Of a DNA stretch of 64,000 nucleotides, positions 41,430 through 48,883 are shown piece by piece. Source of the stretch: Brachybacterium subflavum (GTDB taxonomy: Bacteria > Actinomycetota > Actinomycetes > Actinomycetales > Dermabacteraceae); NCBI RefSeq assembly GCF_009299795.1, contig NZ_VIGP01000002.1, positions 372,001-436,000 on the forward strand, written 5' to 3'. Position numbers and translations under genes: made by a program. Numbering within the stretch: the first letter of the stretch is position 1; each line of letters begins with the position of its first letter. Below the pieces are notes generated by a model. It had not been told where the DNA came from, made no database searches, and was given only the letters and a program-made list of their open reading frames with translations.

Positions 41430-43451
41430 TCAGGACGCTGGTGCGGTGGACCCTGGGTCGCGGGGCGGGCCGTCGTGGATGTGGGGTTCGCTCCAGGGCA
41501 GGCCGACGACGTCCAGCACGGACTGCGCGGGCGTCCCGGAGGAGGCGATGAGGCACAGCTCGTGACCATGCGCGTCGTGGCGCGCACGCAGATCGAGGAG
41601 GACCCGCACGGCCGAGCTCGCGAGCAGCTGCAGACCCGAGAGATCGAGCGTGAGGTCGCGGAAGCCGCCGCGACCGCTGCGGCCGAGCTGCTCGGTGAGC
41701 CGCTCGGCGGAGGAGACGTCGGCAGAGCCCCTGAGCACGAGCCGGGAAGGATCGCGCTCGTCCTCGGTGATCTCGAGGCCGTCGTGATCGTCGCCCGGAG
41801 GAGAGGGCGCGCGCCCCTGGGGCATGGTGAGGTGGGGCGGGTGCCTCAGCGCTCGGCGCATCACGACGCGGCTCCCAGGGTCCCCCGGACGGCCCCGATG
41901 CGCGATCTCCAGGCGGTCGGTGGCGGACTCTGCGATCCACAGGCCGCGTCCGCTGGTGACTGAGGGCTGGGTGCGCTCGTCCCAGGTTCCCTCGTCGATG
42001 ACGGATACTTCGAGCACACCGTCCTCGCCGAGAGCGGCGTCGACCCGCACTGTCCCGACGCCCTGCTCCGGGTAGGCGTGCTCGATCGCGTTCGTGATCG
42101 TCTCGGTGATGGCGAGATCGAGCCCCTGCAGCTCCTCCGGCGAGAGGTCGAGCGGCCTCACCCACTCGCTCAGCCTCCCCCGAGCCTCGAGCAGTCCGTC
42201 CACGGTCGCTGGGACCACGACCCGCACAGGCAGCTGCGGGGAGGCCAGCACATGCGCCGCGAGCGTCGTGATGTCGTCGTCGTACCCGGTGCGCGAGAGC
42301 AGCTCGACGGCGAGCTGGCAGATCCGCTCGGCGGGTGAGGACGCGGATCCCTCGGGCAGGGCGGTGTCGCGAACGGCGGCTCCGATGACCTCCTCCACGG
42401 CTCCCAGCCCCTCGTCGAGAGTGTGCCCGGCGCGCTCGATCAACCCATCGCTGAACAGCAGCGCCGTCTCCCCCGGTCCGATGGGCGCCGAGGCCGAGCG
42501 CACGGGACCACCGGTTCCCAGCGGCGTCCCACCGCTGGGCGCGAGCTGCCGGCTGGTCCCGTCAGCCGCCACCAGCAGAGGCGCTGGATGCCCGCAGGTG
42601 CTGTAGTCGATCCGACCCTCGCGGACGTGCAGCACCGCCGCGCAGAGGGTGCTCCCGCGCATATCTGAGCTGCGGGAGGCGATGTCGTCCGCCCGATGCA
42701 CCGCCTCCCCGAGGTCGGACGATCGCGTGAGCGCCTCCTCGAGAACCACCCGGAGCTGCCCCATCGCCGCCGATGCCGCCACCCCGTGGCCGACGACGTC
42801 ACCGACGACGAGGACCAGGCGCCCGCCGACCAGCGGAATGGCGTCGAACCAGTCCCCACCCGCGGCCTGCTCGCGGTCCGCGACCAGATAGCGCGCAGCC
42901 GTGCGCACCGCAGGCAGAACGGGGAGTGACGGCGGCAGCAGCGCCTTCTGCAGCTCGACGACGGTCTCGTGCGCCTCGTCGTACCGGCGCTCCGCCGTGG
43001 CCGTCGCGGACTCCGCGCGACATCGCTCGAGCACCCTGTCGGTGACGTCGATCAGCTGGGTGATGACGCCCGTGACCCGATCCCCCGCATCCTTCTGCGG
43101 TGTCAGCACGAAGTCCTGGTAGGACTCCCACGTGCTGCCGCCCCCGACGTCGAGCTGCATGCGCCACTCGTACGCGGTGGCCTTCTCGCCGGTGCGGTAG
43201 ACCTGCTCCACGAGTCCGAGCAGCGCCTGGCCCTCGACCTCCGGGAACGCCTCGCGGACGGTCCTGCCCACGACGTGCTCGCGGCCCGTGAGCCGTCGGA
43301 GGGCTGCATTGGCGGCGACGATGCGGAACTGCGGACCGTGCAGGACCACCGTGGGCACGGGGAGGTCGTCGAAGCCGTCCCGTACCGCGCGGAGCTCGCC
43401 GACGCGGCGGTCGAGGTCCGCCTCGTCGCTGTGCTCGGTGCGTTGTGTCAT
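41430..43451 (-). CDS. PAS - PP2C (SpoIIE) - HATPase - STAS regulatory phosphatase
   Basis: A 673-residue multidomain stress regulator. PAS domain ~20-140 (PQFRIVAANAALRRLTGREH), SpoIIE-type PP2C ~170-375 with metal Asp blocks (GGDWFDAIPL, VGDVVGHGVAAS, LFSDGLIE, GYDDDITTLA), an RsbW-like kinase ATPase ~390-515 (ITETITNAIEHAYPE, SGRGLWIAE), and a C-terminal STAS domain ~560-650 (LTLDLSGLQLLASSAVRVLLDLR). This packs the phosphatase, anti-sigma kinase and antagonist parts of a partner-switching pathway into one chain, as known in Streptomyces-type proteins. It likely senses a small ligand or redox through PAS. GGAGGTGG precedes the ATG. It is followed by the GAF-ANTAR gene. No sigma factor gene is in the window. 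Confidence 0.9.
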   Translation of the reverse strand: MTQRTEHSDEADLDRRVGELRAVRDGFDDLPVPTVVLHGPQFRIVAANAALRRLTGREHVVGRTVREAFPEVEGQALLGLVEQVYRTGEKATAYEWRMQLDVGGGSTWESYQDFVLTPQKDAGDRVTGVITQLIDVTDRVLERCRAESATATAERRYDEAHETVVELQKALLPPSLPVLPAVRTAARYLVADREQAAGGDWFDAIPLVGGRLVLVVGDVVGHGVAASAAMGQLRVVLEEALTRSSDLGEAVHRADDIASRSSDMRGSTLCAAVLHVREGRIDYSTCGHPAPLLVAADGTSRQLAPSGGTPLGTGGPVRSASAPIGPGETALLFSDGLIERAGHTLDEGLGAVEEVIGAAVRDTALPEGSASSPAERICQLAVELLSRTGYDDDITTLAAHVLASPQLPVRVVVPATVDGLLEARGRLSEWVRPLDLSPEELQGLDLAITETITNAIEHAYPEQGVGTVRVDAALGEDGVLEVSVIDEGTWDERTQPSVTSGRGLWIAESATDRLEIAHRGRPGDPGSRVVMRRALRHPPHLTMPQGRAPSPPGDDHDGLEITEDERDPSRLVLRGSADVSSAERLTEQLGRSGRGGFRDLTLDLSGLQLLASSAVRVLLDLRARHDAHGHELCLIASSGTPAQSVLDVVGLPWSEPHIHDGPPRDPGSTAPAS

Positions 43452-43671
43452 GCGCGTCCACCTCCTGGGGCGGTACGGTGCCGTCGCGAGTCAAGAACGG
43501 GCCGGAACGCTCGCGAACAGAGGGCAGGCCGGACGGTCGAAAGCACCCGATCCCCGATAGGACGCCCACGAGCATGCCACGGGGTGCCGCCCCGCAGAAC
43601 CGTCCCCCGTGCGCTGGATCGCCCAGGGGTTGCACGGCGCCATCGCCCCTGATCGCCGCCGTCGACGCGGT

Positions 43672-43695
43672 GATAAGGTCGTCACCGCACTTATC
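43672..43695. promoter_or_regulatory. GATAAG-N12-CTTATC inverted repeat, candidate operator
   Basis: A perfect 6-bp inverted repeat with a 12-bp spacer in an AT-richer patch that continues as TATAGAC. It lies 97 bp before the Gfo/Idh/MocA gene. It could be an operator or part of that gene's promoter; the binding protein is unknown. Confidence 0.35.
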
Positions 43696-43791
43696 TATAG
43701 ACCCGAAATCAACTCTTCGCACCGGGGCGATCCGCCACCTGACCGAGGATTCCGGGTCGCCTGTCAGCGCCGACGGAAGGGCCGCTCCCCC

Positions 43792-44901
43792 ATGACCTCT
43801 CAGAACACTCCGATCCGCGCCGGCGTCGTCGGCATCGGCTGGGCCGGCCAGCAGCACATGGCCGCCTACGACGCGGCGCCCGGTGTCGAGCTGGTCGCGA
43901 TCGCCGGCATGGAGGACGACGTCCGCGCCGAGCTCGCCGAGAAGTACGGGATCGAGGCGACCTACCGCGACTGGGAGTCGATGGTCGCGCGCGGCGACCT
44001 CGACGTGGTCAGCGTCGCCGTGCCCACCTTCCTGCACGCGCCGATCGCGATCGGCGCGCTGCGCGCGGGCGCCCACGTGCTCAGCGAGAAGCCCATCGCC
44101 CGCACCGGCGAGGAGGGCCAGGCCATGGTCGATGCCGCGCGCGAGGCCGGCCGGGTGCTCGAGGTCGTCTTCAACCACCGTCGGCGCGGCGACATCGAGG
44201 CGATCGCCGCGGCCGTCGAGGACGGCACCGTCGGCCGCCCGTACCACGCACGCGCCATGTGGCTGCGCCGGGCCGGGATCCCCGCGCTGGGCAGCTGGTT
44301 CACCAACGCGGCGATGTCCGGCGGCGGGCCCCTCGTGGACCTCGGCGTGCACGTGCTCGACTGGACCCTGCACATCATGGGCGAACCGCGCGTCACCGCC
44401 GTCTCCGCCGTCACCCACGCCGAGCTGGGCCCGCGCGGCCTCGGCGGGGCCGTCGGCGGGCTGAAGTCCGGCACCGACTCGGCCTACGAGGTCGAGGACC
44501 TCGCGAGCGCCCTGCTGCGCCTCGAGGGCGGCGGCTCGATCATGCTCGAGACCAGCTGGGCGACCCACCGCGCCACCCCCGACGAGTTCGGCATCACCCT
44601 CTACGGCACCGACGGCGGCGCCGACCTGAAGGTCGAGGGCTACGCGCCCTCCGGCGAGCTCACGATCTTCACGGGCGACGGCGAGGACGCGACCGACACC
44701 CCGGTCACCGCGCCCGAGGGCCGCGGCCACGGCGCCGTCGTCGAGCGCTTCCTCGAGCACGTGCGCGACGAGGCGTCCTGGTCGCAGCACGACGGCGGCG
44801 TGGGCCTCAGCCGCGCCCGCATCGTCGACGCCTGCTACGCCTCGGCGCGCCGGGGCCACGAGGTGCGGCTCGACGACAACGGGGAGATCGTCGAGAGCTG
44901 A
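43792..44901 (+). CDS. Gfo/Idh/MocA family oxidoreductase
   Basis: A 369-residue NAD(P)-dependent sugar dehydrogenase-like protein. N-terminal Rossmann fold (RAGVVGIGWAGQQHMAAYDA), the family signature with the catalytic Lys of AGAHVLSEKPIART near residue 100, and the C-terminal sheet domain with GGGPLVDLGVHVLDWTLHIMG near 180 carrying the conserved Asp/His. Substrates in the family are sugars, inositols and their derivatives; the exact one is not deducible. No transporter or sugar kinase lies beside it. The ribosome site is weak (GGAAGG, 12 nt upstream). Confidence 0.88.
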   Translation: MTSQNTPIRAGVVGIGWAGQQHMAAYDAAPGVELVAIAGMEDDVRAELAEKYGIEATYRDWESMVARGDLDVVSVAVPTFLHAPIAIGALRAGAHVLSEKPIARTGEEGQAMVDAAREAGRVLEVVFNHRRRGDIEAIAAAVEDGTVGRPYHARAMWLRRAGIPALGSWFTNAAMSGGGPLVDLGVHVLDWTLHIMGEPRVTAVSAVTHAELGPRGLGGAVGGLKSGTDSAYEVEDLASALLRLEGGGSIMLETSWATHRATPDEFGITLYGTDGGADLKVEGYAPSGELTIFTGDGEDATDTPVTAPEGRGHGAVVERFLEHVRDEASWSQHDGGVGLSRARIVDACYASARRGHEVRLDDNGEIVES

Positions 44902-44977
44902 GCGCTGGGGGCGCGCCGCGCCTGCCGCCCTCGCCGTCGCCCCGACCCGCATCTGCGGCCGACCCGTATCTGTGGCC

Positions 44978-45137
44978 GAGGGGTGCACCGCTCCGACGTG
45001 CGTGCTGCGGAGGGGTGCACCGCTCCACCGTGCATGCCCTAGAGGGGTGCATCGCCCCTGCGTGCGTGCCACCGAGGGGTGCACCCCTCCACCGTGTGCG
45101 CCTTACAGGGATGCATCGGCCCTGCACATGTCACCGG
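44978..45137. repeat. 32-bp tandem repeat, five copies
   Basis: Five head-to-tail units of exactly 32 bp begin at 44978, 45010, 45042, 45074 and 45106. The core GAGGGGTGCA is kept in the first four; the fifth reads CAGGGATGCA. Units 1, 2 and 4 continue CC then a C/G-rich CTCC; units 3 and 5 continue TCG and CCCTGC, so two subtypes alternate. Unit length is not a multiple of three and reading frames across it are not conserved, so it is not coding. It fills part of the 530-bp gap 44902-45431. Confidence 0.85.
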
Positions 45138-45145
45138 AGGGCCTA

Positions 45146-45185
45146 TGTGCGACATCCGTGCCAGATATTGCACGGATGTCGCGTA
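45146..45185. terminator. Hairpin between convergent genes after the Gfo/Idh/MocA gene
   Basis: Arms 45149-45161 (GCGACATCCGTGC) and 45170-45182 pair perfectly around the 8-nt AT-rich loop CAGATATT. Three more pairs (two G-U) extend the stem to 45146 and 45185. The two flanking genes converge here, so a bidirectional terminator is likely, although it is 245 bp from either stop and has no T-run. Confidence 0.6.
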
Positions 45186-45260
45186 CACGCCGCTCCATGA
45201 CACGGGACGCGGTGCCACGGCTCGCCGCGGGTCGTGGCGCACCGATCGGGGGCGGGTACG

Positions 45261-45350
45261 ACCCGTCCGGCCCTGTCCGGCCCCGTCCAGCCCCGTCCGG
45301 CCCCGTCCAGCCCTGTCCGGCCCCGTCCGGCCCTGTCCATCCCTGACCGG
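45261..45350. repeat. 10-bp tandem repeat, nine units
   Basis: Nine units of 10 bp stay in exact register, consensus CCCCGTCCGG with C/T at the fourth and G/A at the ninth position. It is pyrimidine-rich on the + strand. Together with the 32-bp array and the hairpin it makes up most of the 530-bp gene-free stretch. Confidence 0.85.
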
Positions 45351-45431
45351 ACTGCCCTGACCTGCCCGGGCGCCAGCGTGCCCACGTGCCCGGGTGCCCG
45401 GGCCTGCCCGAACCCGTCCTCCCCGCGCCGC

Positions 45432-46148
45432 TCAGGCCCCGTGCTCCGAGCGCAGCAGGAGCAGCGACTGCAGCCAGGAGTGATGTGTGCTGGCCAGCGC
45501 CACGATGCCGTCGACGATGACCACGATCCCGCCCGTGGCCAGCAGCGCCGAAAAGATGAGCAGAAGGACCCGTCGGCGCGGGCCGAAGAAGTTCTCGAGG
45601 GCGCGCAGCACCCGAGTGTGCAGGCCGAACTGGGACAGCACCGTGACGGTGACCAGCGGCAGCTGGTAGATCACGTTCCATGCCACCAGCAGCACGATCT
45701 CCTCGAGCAGGCTGTGGGTCTGCATCGCGAGGCCCACCGCGATCGTGAAGGTCGGATCGGCGAAGGTCGTCAGCGAGAGCAGCAGTCCGCCCACGGCGAG
45801 CGAGCCCACCTGGTCGATCGTGTGGTGGTCCTTGGGCGGGCGAGGCCGCAGGGCGCTGCGGCACTGGTAGGCGGCGAAGCCGATCAGGGCGCAGCCCACG
45901 ACCAGCTGGATGACCGAGACCCGCACCCCGGAATCGAGCACCGGGGCGACCCAGCGGCCGGCGAAGGCCAGGATCGGCTTCAGCACGAGGGTCACCGCGA
46001 GCACCGCGACGGCGTAGCCGCCCAGGAAGTACAGCAGGTGCAGGGGGCGCATGCCGCGCGCGAGGAACGTGGCGGCGATGACGCCGCCCAGCACGTCCAT
46101 GGTGACGACGGCGAGGCCGAAGAAGGTCAGCAGGCCCGCGAGCGTCAT
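45432..46148 (-). CDS. Six-helix membrane protein of unknown function
   Basis: A 238-residue protein with about six hydrophobic segments. It starts at once with TLAGLLTFFGLAVVTMDVLGG, followed by helices near 40-60, 75-100, 115-145, 155-175 and 200-225. The overall pattern (small inner-membrane protein with VVTMDVLGGVIAATFLARGMRP and FADPTFTIAVGLA) recalls GAP/LysE-like transporter folds, but I cannot name a family with confidence. ATG 46148 is supported by TAACCT 7 nt upstream (leaderless). It is divergent from the HVA1-type gene. Confidence 0.65.
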   Translation of the reverse strand: MTLAGLLTFFGLAVVTMDVLGGVIAATFLARGMRPLHLLYFLGGYAVAVLAVTLVLKPILAFAGRWVAPVLDSGVRVSVIQLVVGCALIGFAAYQCRSALRPRPPKDHHTIDQVGSLAVGGLLLSLTTFADPTFTIAVGLAMQTHSLLEEIVLLVAWNVIYQLPLVTVTVLSQFGLHTRVLRALENFFGPRRRVLLLIFSALLATGGIVVIVDGIVALASTHHSWLQSLLLLRSEHGA

Positions 46149-46155
46149 GGCGCCG

Positions 46156-46161
46156 AGGTTA
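46156..46161 (-). promoter_or_regulatory. -10 hexamer TAACCT before the six-helix membrane protein
   Basis: On the minus strand TAACCT is 7 nt before ATG 46148 with no ribosome site, indicating a leaderless message and fixing the start. Confidence 0.45.
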
Positions 46162-46279
46162 CATGCGCTGCGTGGCACGATGGATCCGCCGAGGGGACGA
46201 GGACCAGGGCCGACGATCGGACCCGGGCAGGACTCGGGACGGACCCTCGTCCGGCTCCTCGGCCGATGGGAGGCGCACG

Positions 46280-46489
46280 ATGACGCAGTTCGCGACGGGC
46301 GACCACGTGCAGTGGAACTCGGAGGCCGGCGTGGTCTCCGGGGTGATCACCGAGGTCCACACCCAGGACGTCGAGTTCAAGGGACGCACGCGGCACTGCA
46401 GCCCCGAGGATCCCCAGTACACGATCCGCAGCGACACGACCGATCACGTCGCGATGCACAAGGGCGGGGCGCTGACCAAGGTCAGCTGA
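46280..46489 (+). CDS. Small HVA1/DUF2945-type protein
   Basis: A 69-residue protein matching the hypervirulence-associated HVA1 Tudor-like (DUF2945) pattern: FATGDHVQWNSEAGVVSGVITEV at the N-terminus and a C-terminal YTIRSDTTDHVAMHKGGALTKV. These short proteins occur in many bacteria and fungi; their molecular role is not known. GGGAGG lies 6-7 nt before the ATG. The last six codons and the stop fall within a 41-bp unit that is duplicated just downstream. Confidence 0.8.
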   Translation: MTQFATGDHVQWNSEAGVVSGVITEVHTQDVEFKGRTRHCSPEDPQYTIRSDTTDHVAMHKGGALTKVS

Positions 46490-46550
46490 GTCGGACGGGC
46501 CGGCGTCGGGCGCTGACGAAGATCGACTGAGTCAGACGGGCCGACGCCGG
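46469..46550. repeat. 41-bp tandem duplication of the HVA1-type gene's 3' end
   Basis: Unit 46469-46509, containing codons Ala-Leu-Thr-Lys-Val-Ser and the stop, is repeated at 46510-46550 with about six substitutions, followed by a more diverged partial third copy (46551 on). The second unit would encode Ala-Leu-Thr-Lys-Ile-Asp then stop in the same relative frame, so the C-terminus itself was copied. Confidence 0.75.
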
Positions 46551-46638
46551 GCGACTGACCTCGGTCGACGGAGTCGGGCGGCCACGGTCACCGGCCGCCC
46601 CTCTCCGAGACGGGACAGCCCGCTGCCCCGCCCCGTCC

Positions 46639-47514
46639 TCACACGTTGTGCGTCGGATGCATGTTGTGCTCGAGGCGCACGGGCTCGCGCAGGCCCAGGA
46701 TCGCCTCGGTCATGCGCACCGCGTCCACGGTCTCGGCGACGTCGTGCATGCGCACGATGCGCGCGCCCTTCATGATGCACACGGTCATCGCGGCGAGGGA
46801 GCCCGCCAGGCGCTCCCCCTGGGGGCGGTCGATCGACTCGCCGATGAAGTCCTTGTTCGAGACGGCGACCAGCAGAGGGAGCCCGATCGCCGTGAGCTCC
46901 TCGAGCCGACGGGTGATCTCCAGGGAGTGCAGGGTGTTCTTGTCGAGGTCGTGGCCGGGGTCGATGATGATCCGCTCGCGCGGGATCCCGGCCGCCTCGG
47001 CGCGTGCGACCTGGTCCAGCAGGGTCGCGCGGACCTCTTCCACCACGTCCTCGTAGTGCGCGGCGGGCTTCTCCTCGCGGGGCCTGCCGGCGCTGTGGCA
47101 GAGGATCACGTGCGCGCCGCCCTCGGCGACGGCGCGCGCCATCTCGGGGTCGGTCAGGCCGCTGGTGTCGTTGATGACGGCGGCGCCGGCCTCGAGGGCC
47201 GCTCGGGCGACGGCGGCGCGGTTGGTGTCGACCGAGACGATCACCTCGGGATGCGACGCGGCCAGCCGCTCGATCACCGGGACCACGCGCTCGATCTCCT
47301 CCTCGACCGAGACCGCGGGACCGCGCCCGAAGGGCACGCCGCCGATGTCGATCCAGTCGGCGCCGCGCTCGACCGCGCGCACGGCGCTCTCGACAGCTTG
47401 GTCGAGCGCGAAAGTGCGGCCCCTGTCGTAGAAGGAGTCCGGGGTGCGGTTCACGACCGCCATCACCGCGACACCATCGGTCAGGTCCATGCAGCGAAGG
47501 CCGCTGGGGCGCAT
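46639..47514 (-). CDS. folP2: Dihydropteroate synthase paralogue, FolP2 type
   Basis: A 291-residue pterin-binding TIM-barrel protein. It begins with VAVMAVVNRTPDSFYDRG and has GADWIDIGGVPFGRGPAVSVEEE, VSVDTNRAAVARAALEAGA, INDTSGLTDPEM and IDPGHDLDKN. The NRTPDSFYD signature distinguishes the FolP2 paralogue of actinobacteria from the canonical sulfonamide-target FolP1 (NVTxDSFSDGG). Mycobacterial FolP2 was reported to lack normal dihydropteroate synthase activity, so the same caution applies. It is not in a folate operon here. AAAGGTGG precedes the ATG. It is 82 bp downstream of corA on the same strand. Confidence 0.85.
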   Translation of the reverse strand: MRPSGLRCMDLTDGVAVMAVVNRTPDSFYDRGRTFALDQAVESAVRAVERGADWIDIGGVPFGRGPAVSVEEEIERVVPVIERLAASHPEVIVSVDTNRAAVARAALEAGAAVINDTSGLTDPEMARAVAEGGAHVILCHSAGRPREEKPAAHYEDVVEEVRATLLDQVARAEAAGIPRERIIIDPGHDLDKNTLHSLEITRRLEELTAIGLPLLVAVSNKDFIGESIDRPQGERLAGSLAAMTVCIMKGARIVRMHDVAETVDAVRMTEAILGLREPVRLEHNMHPTHNV

Positions 47515-47596
47515 CCGTCCACCTTTCTCGTCGGGCGGGACGCCGACTCATCCGTGGGGGCCAACCATACGGACACCTCGGACGATGGCGCCGCGA

Positions 47597-48613
47597 TCAC
47601 ATCCACCGGCTGCGCTTGAACACGACGTACAGGACGACCGCGAGCCCGAGCATCAGCCCCAGCGCCATCGGATACCCGAAGGCCCAGTGCAGCTCCGGCA
47701 TGTCGTCGAAGTTCATGCCGTAGATCGCGCCGATCAGGGTCGGGGCGAAGAGGATCGCCGCCCATCCGGAGATCTTCTTCATGTCCTCGTTCTGCCGCTG
47801 CGCGACGAGCGTCGCGTTGACGTCCAGGATCTGCGCGAGCGCATCGCGGAGGTCGCGGACCCGGGACGTATAGCGCGAGAGATGGTCCGAGACGTCGTCC
47901 AGGTACGCCCGGAGCTCCTCGGGGATGTCGTACTTCTCGAACCCTCCCTGCAGGGAGGCGACGACATCGCTCACGGAGGCGATCGTCTGCTGCATGTCGA
48001 TGACCTCCTGGCTCAGTCGGTAGATGCGCTCGGCGACGGCCGCATCCCCGCTGAAGACCTGCCTCTCGATCTGCTCCTTGTCGATCTCGAGGCCGCGCAG
48101 CACGTGCCCGTAGTCGTCGACGATCGTGTCGAGCACCCGGTACAGGACCGCCTCAGGACCGAGGGACAGCAGGTCGAGGCCTCCGAGCAGCGAGCGCTCG
48201 CGCCGGGTGGCGGCGAGGGGATGACCGTCGGCGAGCGAGGGCTCCTCGTTTCCGTCGAGCCACCTGCCGTCCTGGCACAGCAGGGCCACGGCGCCCGCCC
48301 GCACGAGCAGGTGGAACTCGGAGAACTCGACCTCCTCGGTCTCGTCGATGTACCGCGCGGAGCGCATCACCAGGAACAGCACGTCCCCGTAGCGCTCGAG
48401 CTTCGGGCGCTGATGCCCGTTCAGCAGATCCTCGACCAGGAGGGGGTGCAGCCCCCACGCCTCCTCGAGCTCGGCCACGTCCTCGCGGCTCGGGTCCGCG
48501 TAGAAGAACATCACCATCCGGTCCGGGGACGAGTGCGAGAACTCGAGGGCATCGGCCACGGACGTCCCCTCGGGCGGCGCCGACGGCACCCCGCGGGAGA
48601 CGTACCGGATCAT
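47597..48613 (-). CDS. corA: CorA family magnesium/cobalt transporter
   Basis: A 338-residue protein with the CorA layout: soluble N-terminal sensor (~1-240), long stalk helix (ELRAYLDDVSDHLSRYTSRVRDLRDAL), and two C-terminal membrane helices. The first helix ends with the diagnostic selectivity motif YGMNFDDMPEL near residue 300. The pentamer passively imports Mg2+ (or Co2+/Ni2+). I start at the ATG at 48613 (IRYVSRGVPS) because the preceding open frame is Arg-rich and has no family similarity. The 270 bp upstream, between corA and the unknown gene ending at 48884, hold no feature I can name. Confidence 0.9.
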   Translation of the reverse strand: MIRYVSRGVPSAPPEGTSVADALEFSHSSPDRMVMFFYADPSREDVAELEEAWGLHPLLVEDLLNGHQRPKLERYGDVLFLVMRSARYIDETEEVEFSEFHLLVRAGAVALLCQDGRWLDGNEEPSLADGHPLAATRRERSLLGGLDLLSLGPEAVLYRVLDTIVDDYGHVLRGLEIDKEQIERQVFSGDAAVAERIYRLSQEVIDMQQTIASVSDVVASLQGGFEKYDIPEELRAYLDDVSDHLSRYTSRVRDLRDALAQILDVNATLVAQRQNEDMKKISGWAAILFAPTLIGAIYGMNFDDMPELHWAFGYPMALGLMLGLAVVLYVVFKRSRWM

Positions 48614-48883
48614 CGGTCCGGCGCCGCCCGCGGCGACCCCGGCGGCTCGGGCGTCGCCACCCCGCCGGCCCGCGCGCTCCGGGCGGCGGACTCGGGGCAG
48701 ACCATGACGTGGTGCGGGCATGGGGGTTCCTCCGCTTCCATGGAAGGGCTCGGGAGCTCGATCACTCGTCCGGCTCGTCGTCGACGCCTCGGGCTGTGGA
48801 CATCGTAAGTGGGCGATGACGGTTCGCGGGCCGGGGTGCGGCGCGGGGCAGCATGGTCACCGCTGGGCAGTCGGCCGACGCGC

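Noticed and set aside
42799..45084. A 761-residue minus-strand ORF joining the Gfo/Idh antisense and the SpoIIE-type 5' end
   Set aside because: It is antisense to a clear dehydrogenase and then out of frame with the phosphatase; composition is Arg/Gly/Ala noise.
44978..45137. Possible CRISPR array
   Set aside because: The 32-bp units are contiguous with no separate unique spacers, and no cas genes are present; it is a simple tandem repeat.
44807..45346. Several Cys/His-rich ORFs on both strands in the 44.9-45.4 kb gap
   Set aside because: Their apparent motifs (GCTAP..., GAPLHR...) come from the 32-bp repeat read in successive frames, since 32 is not a multiple of three.
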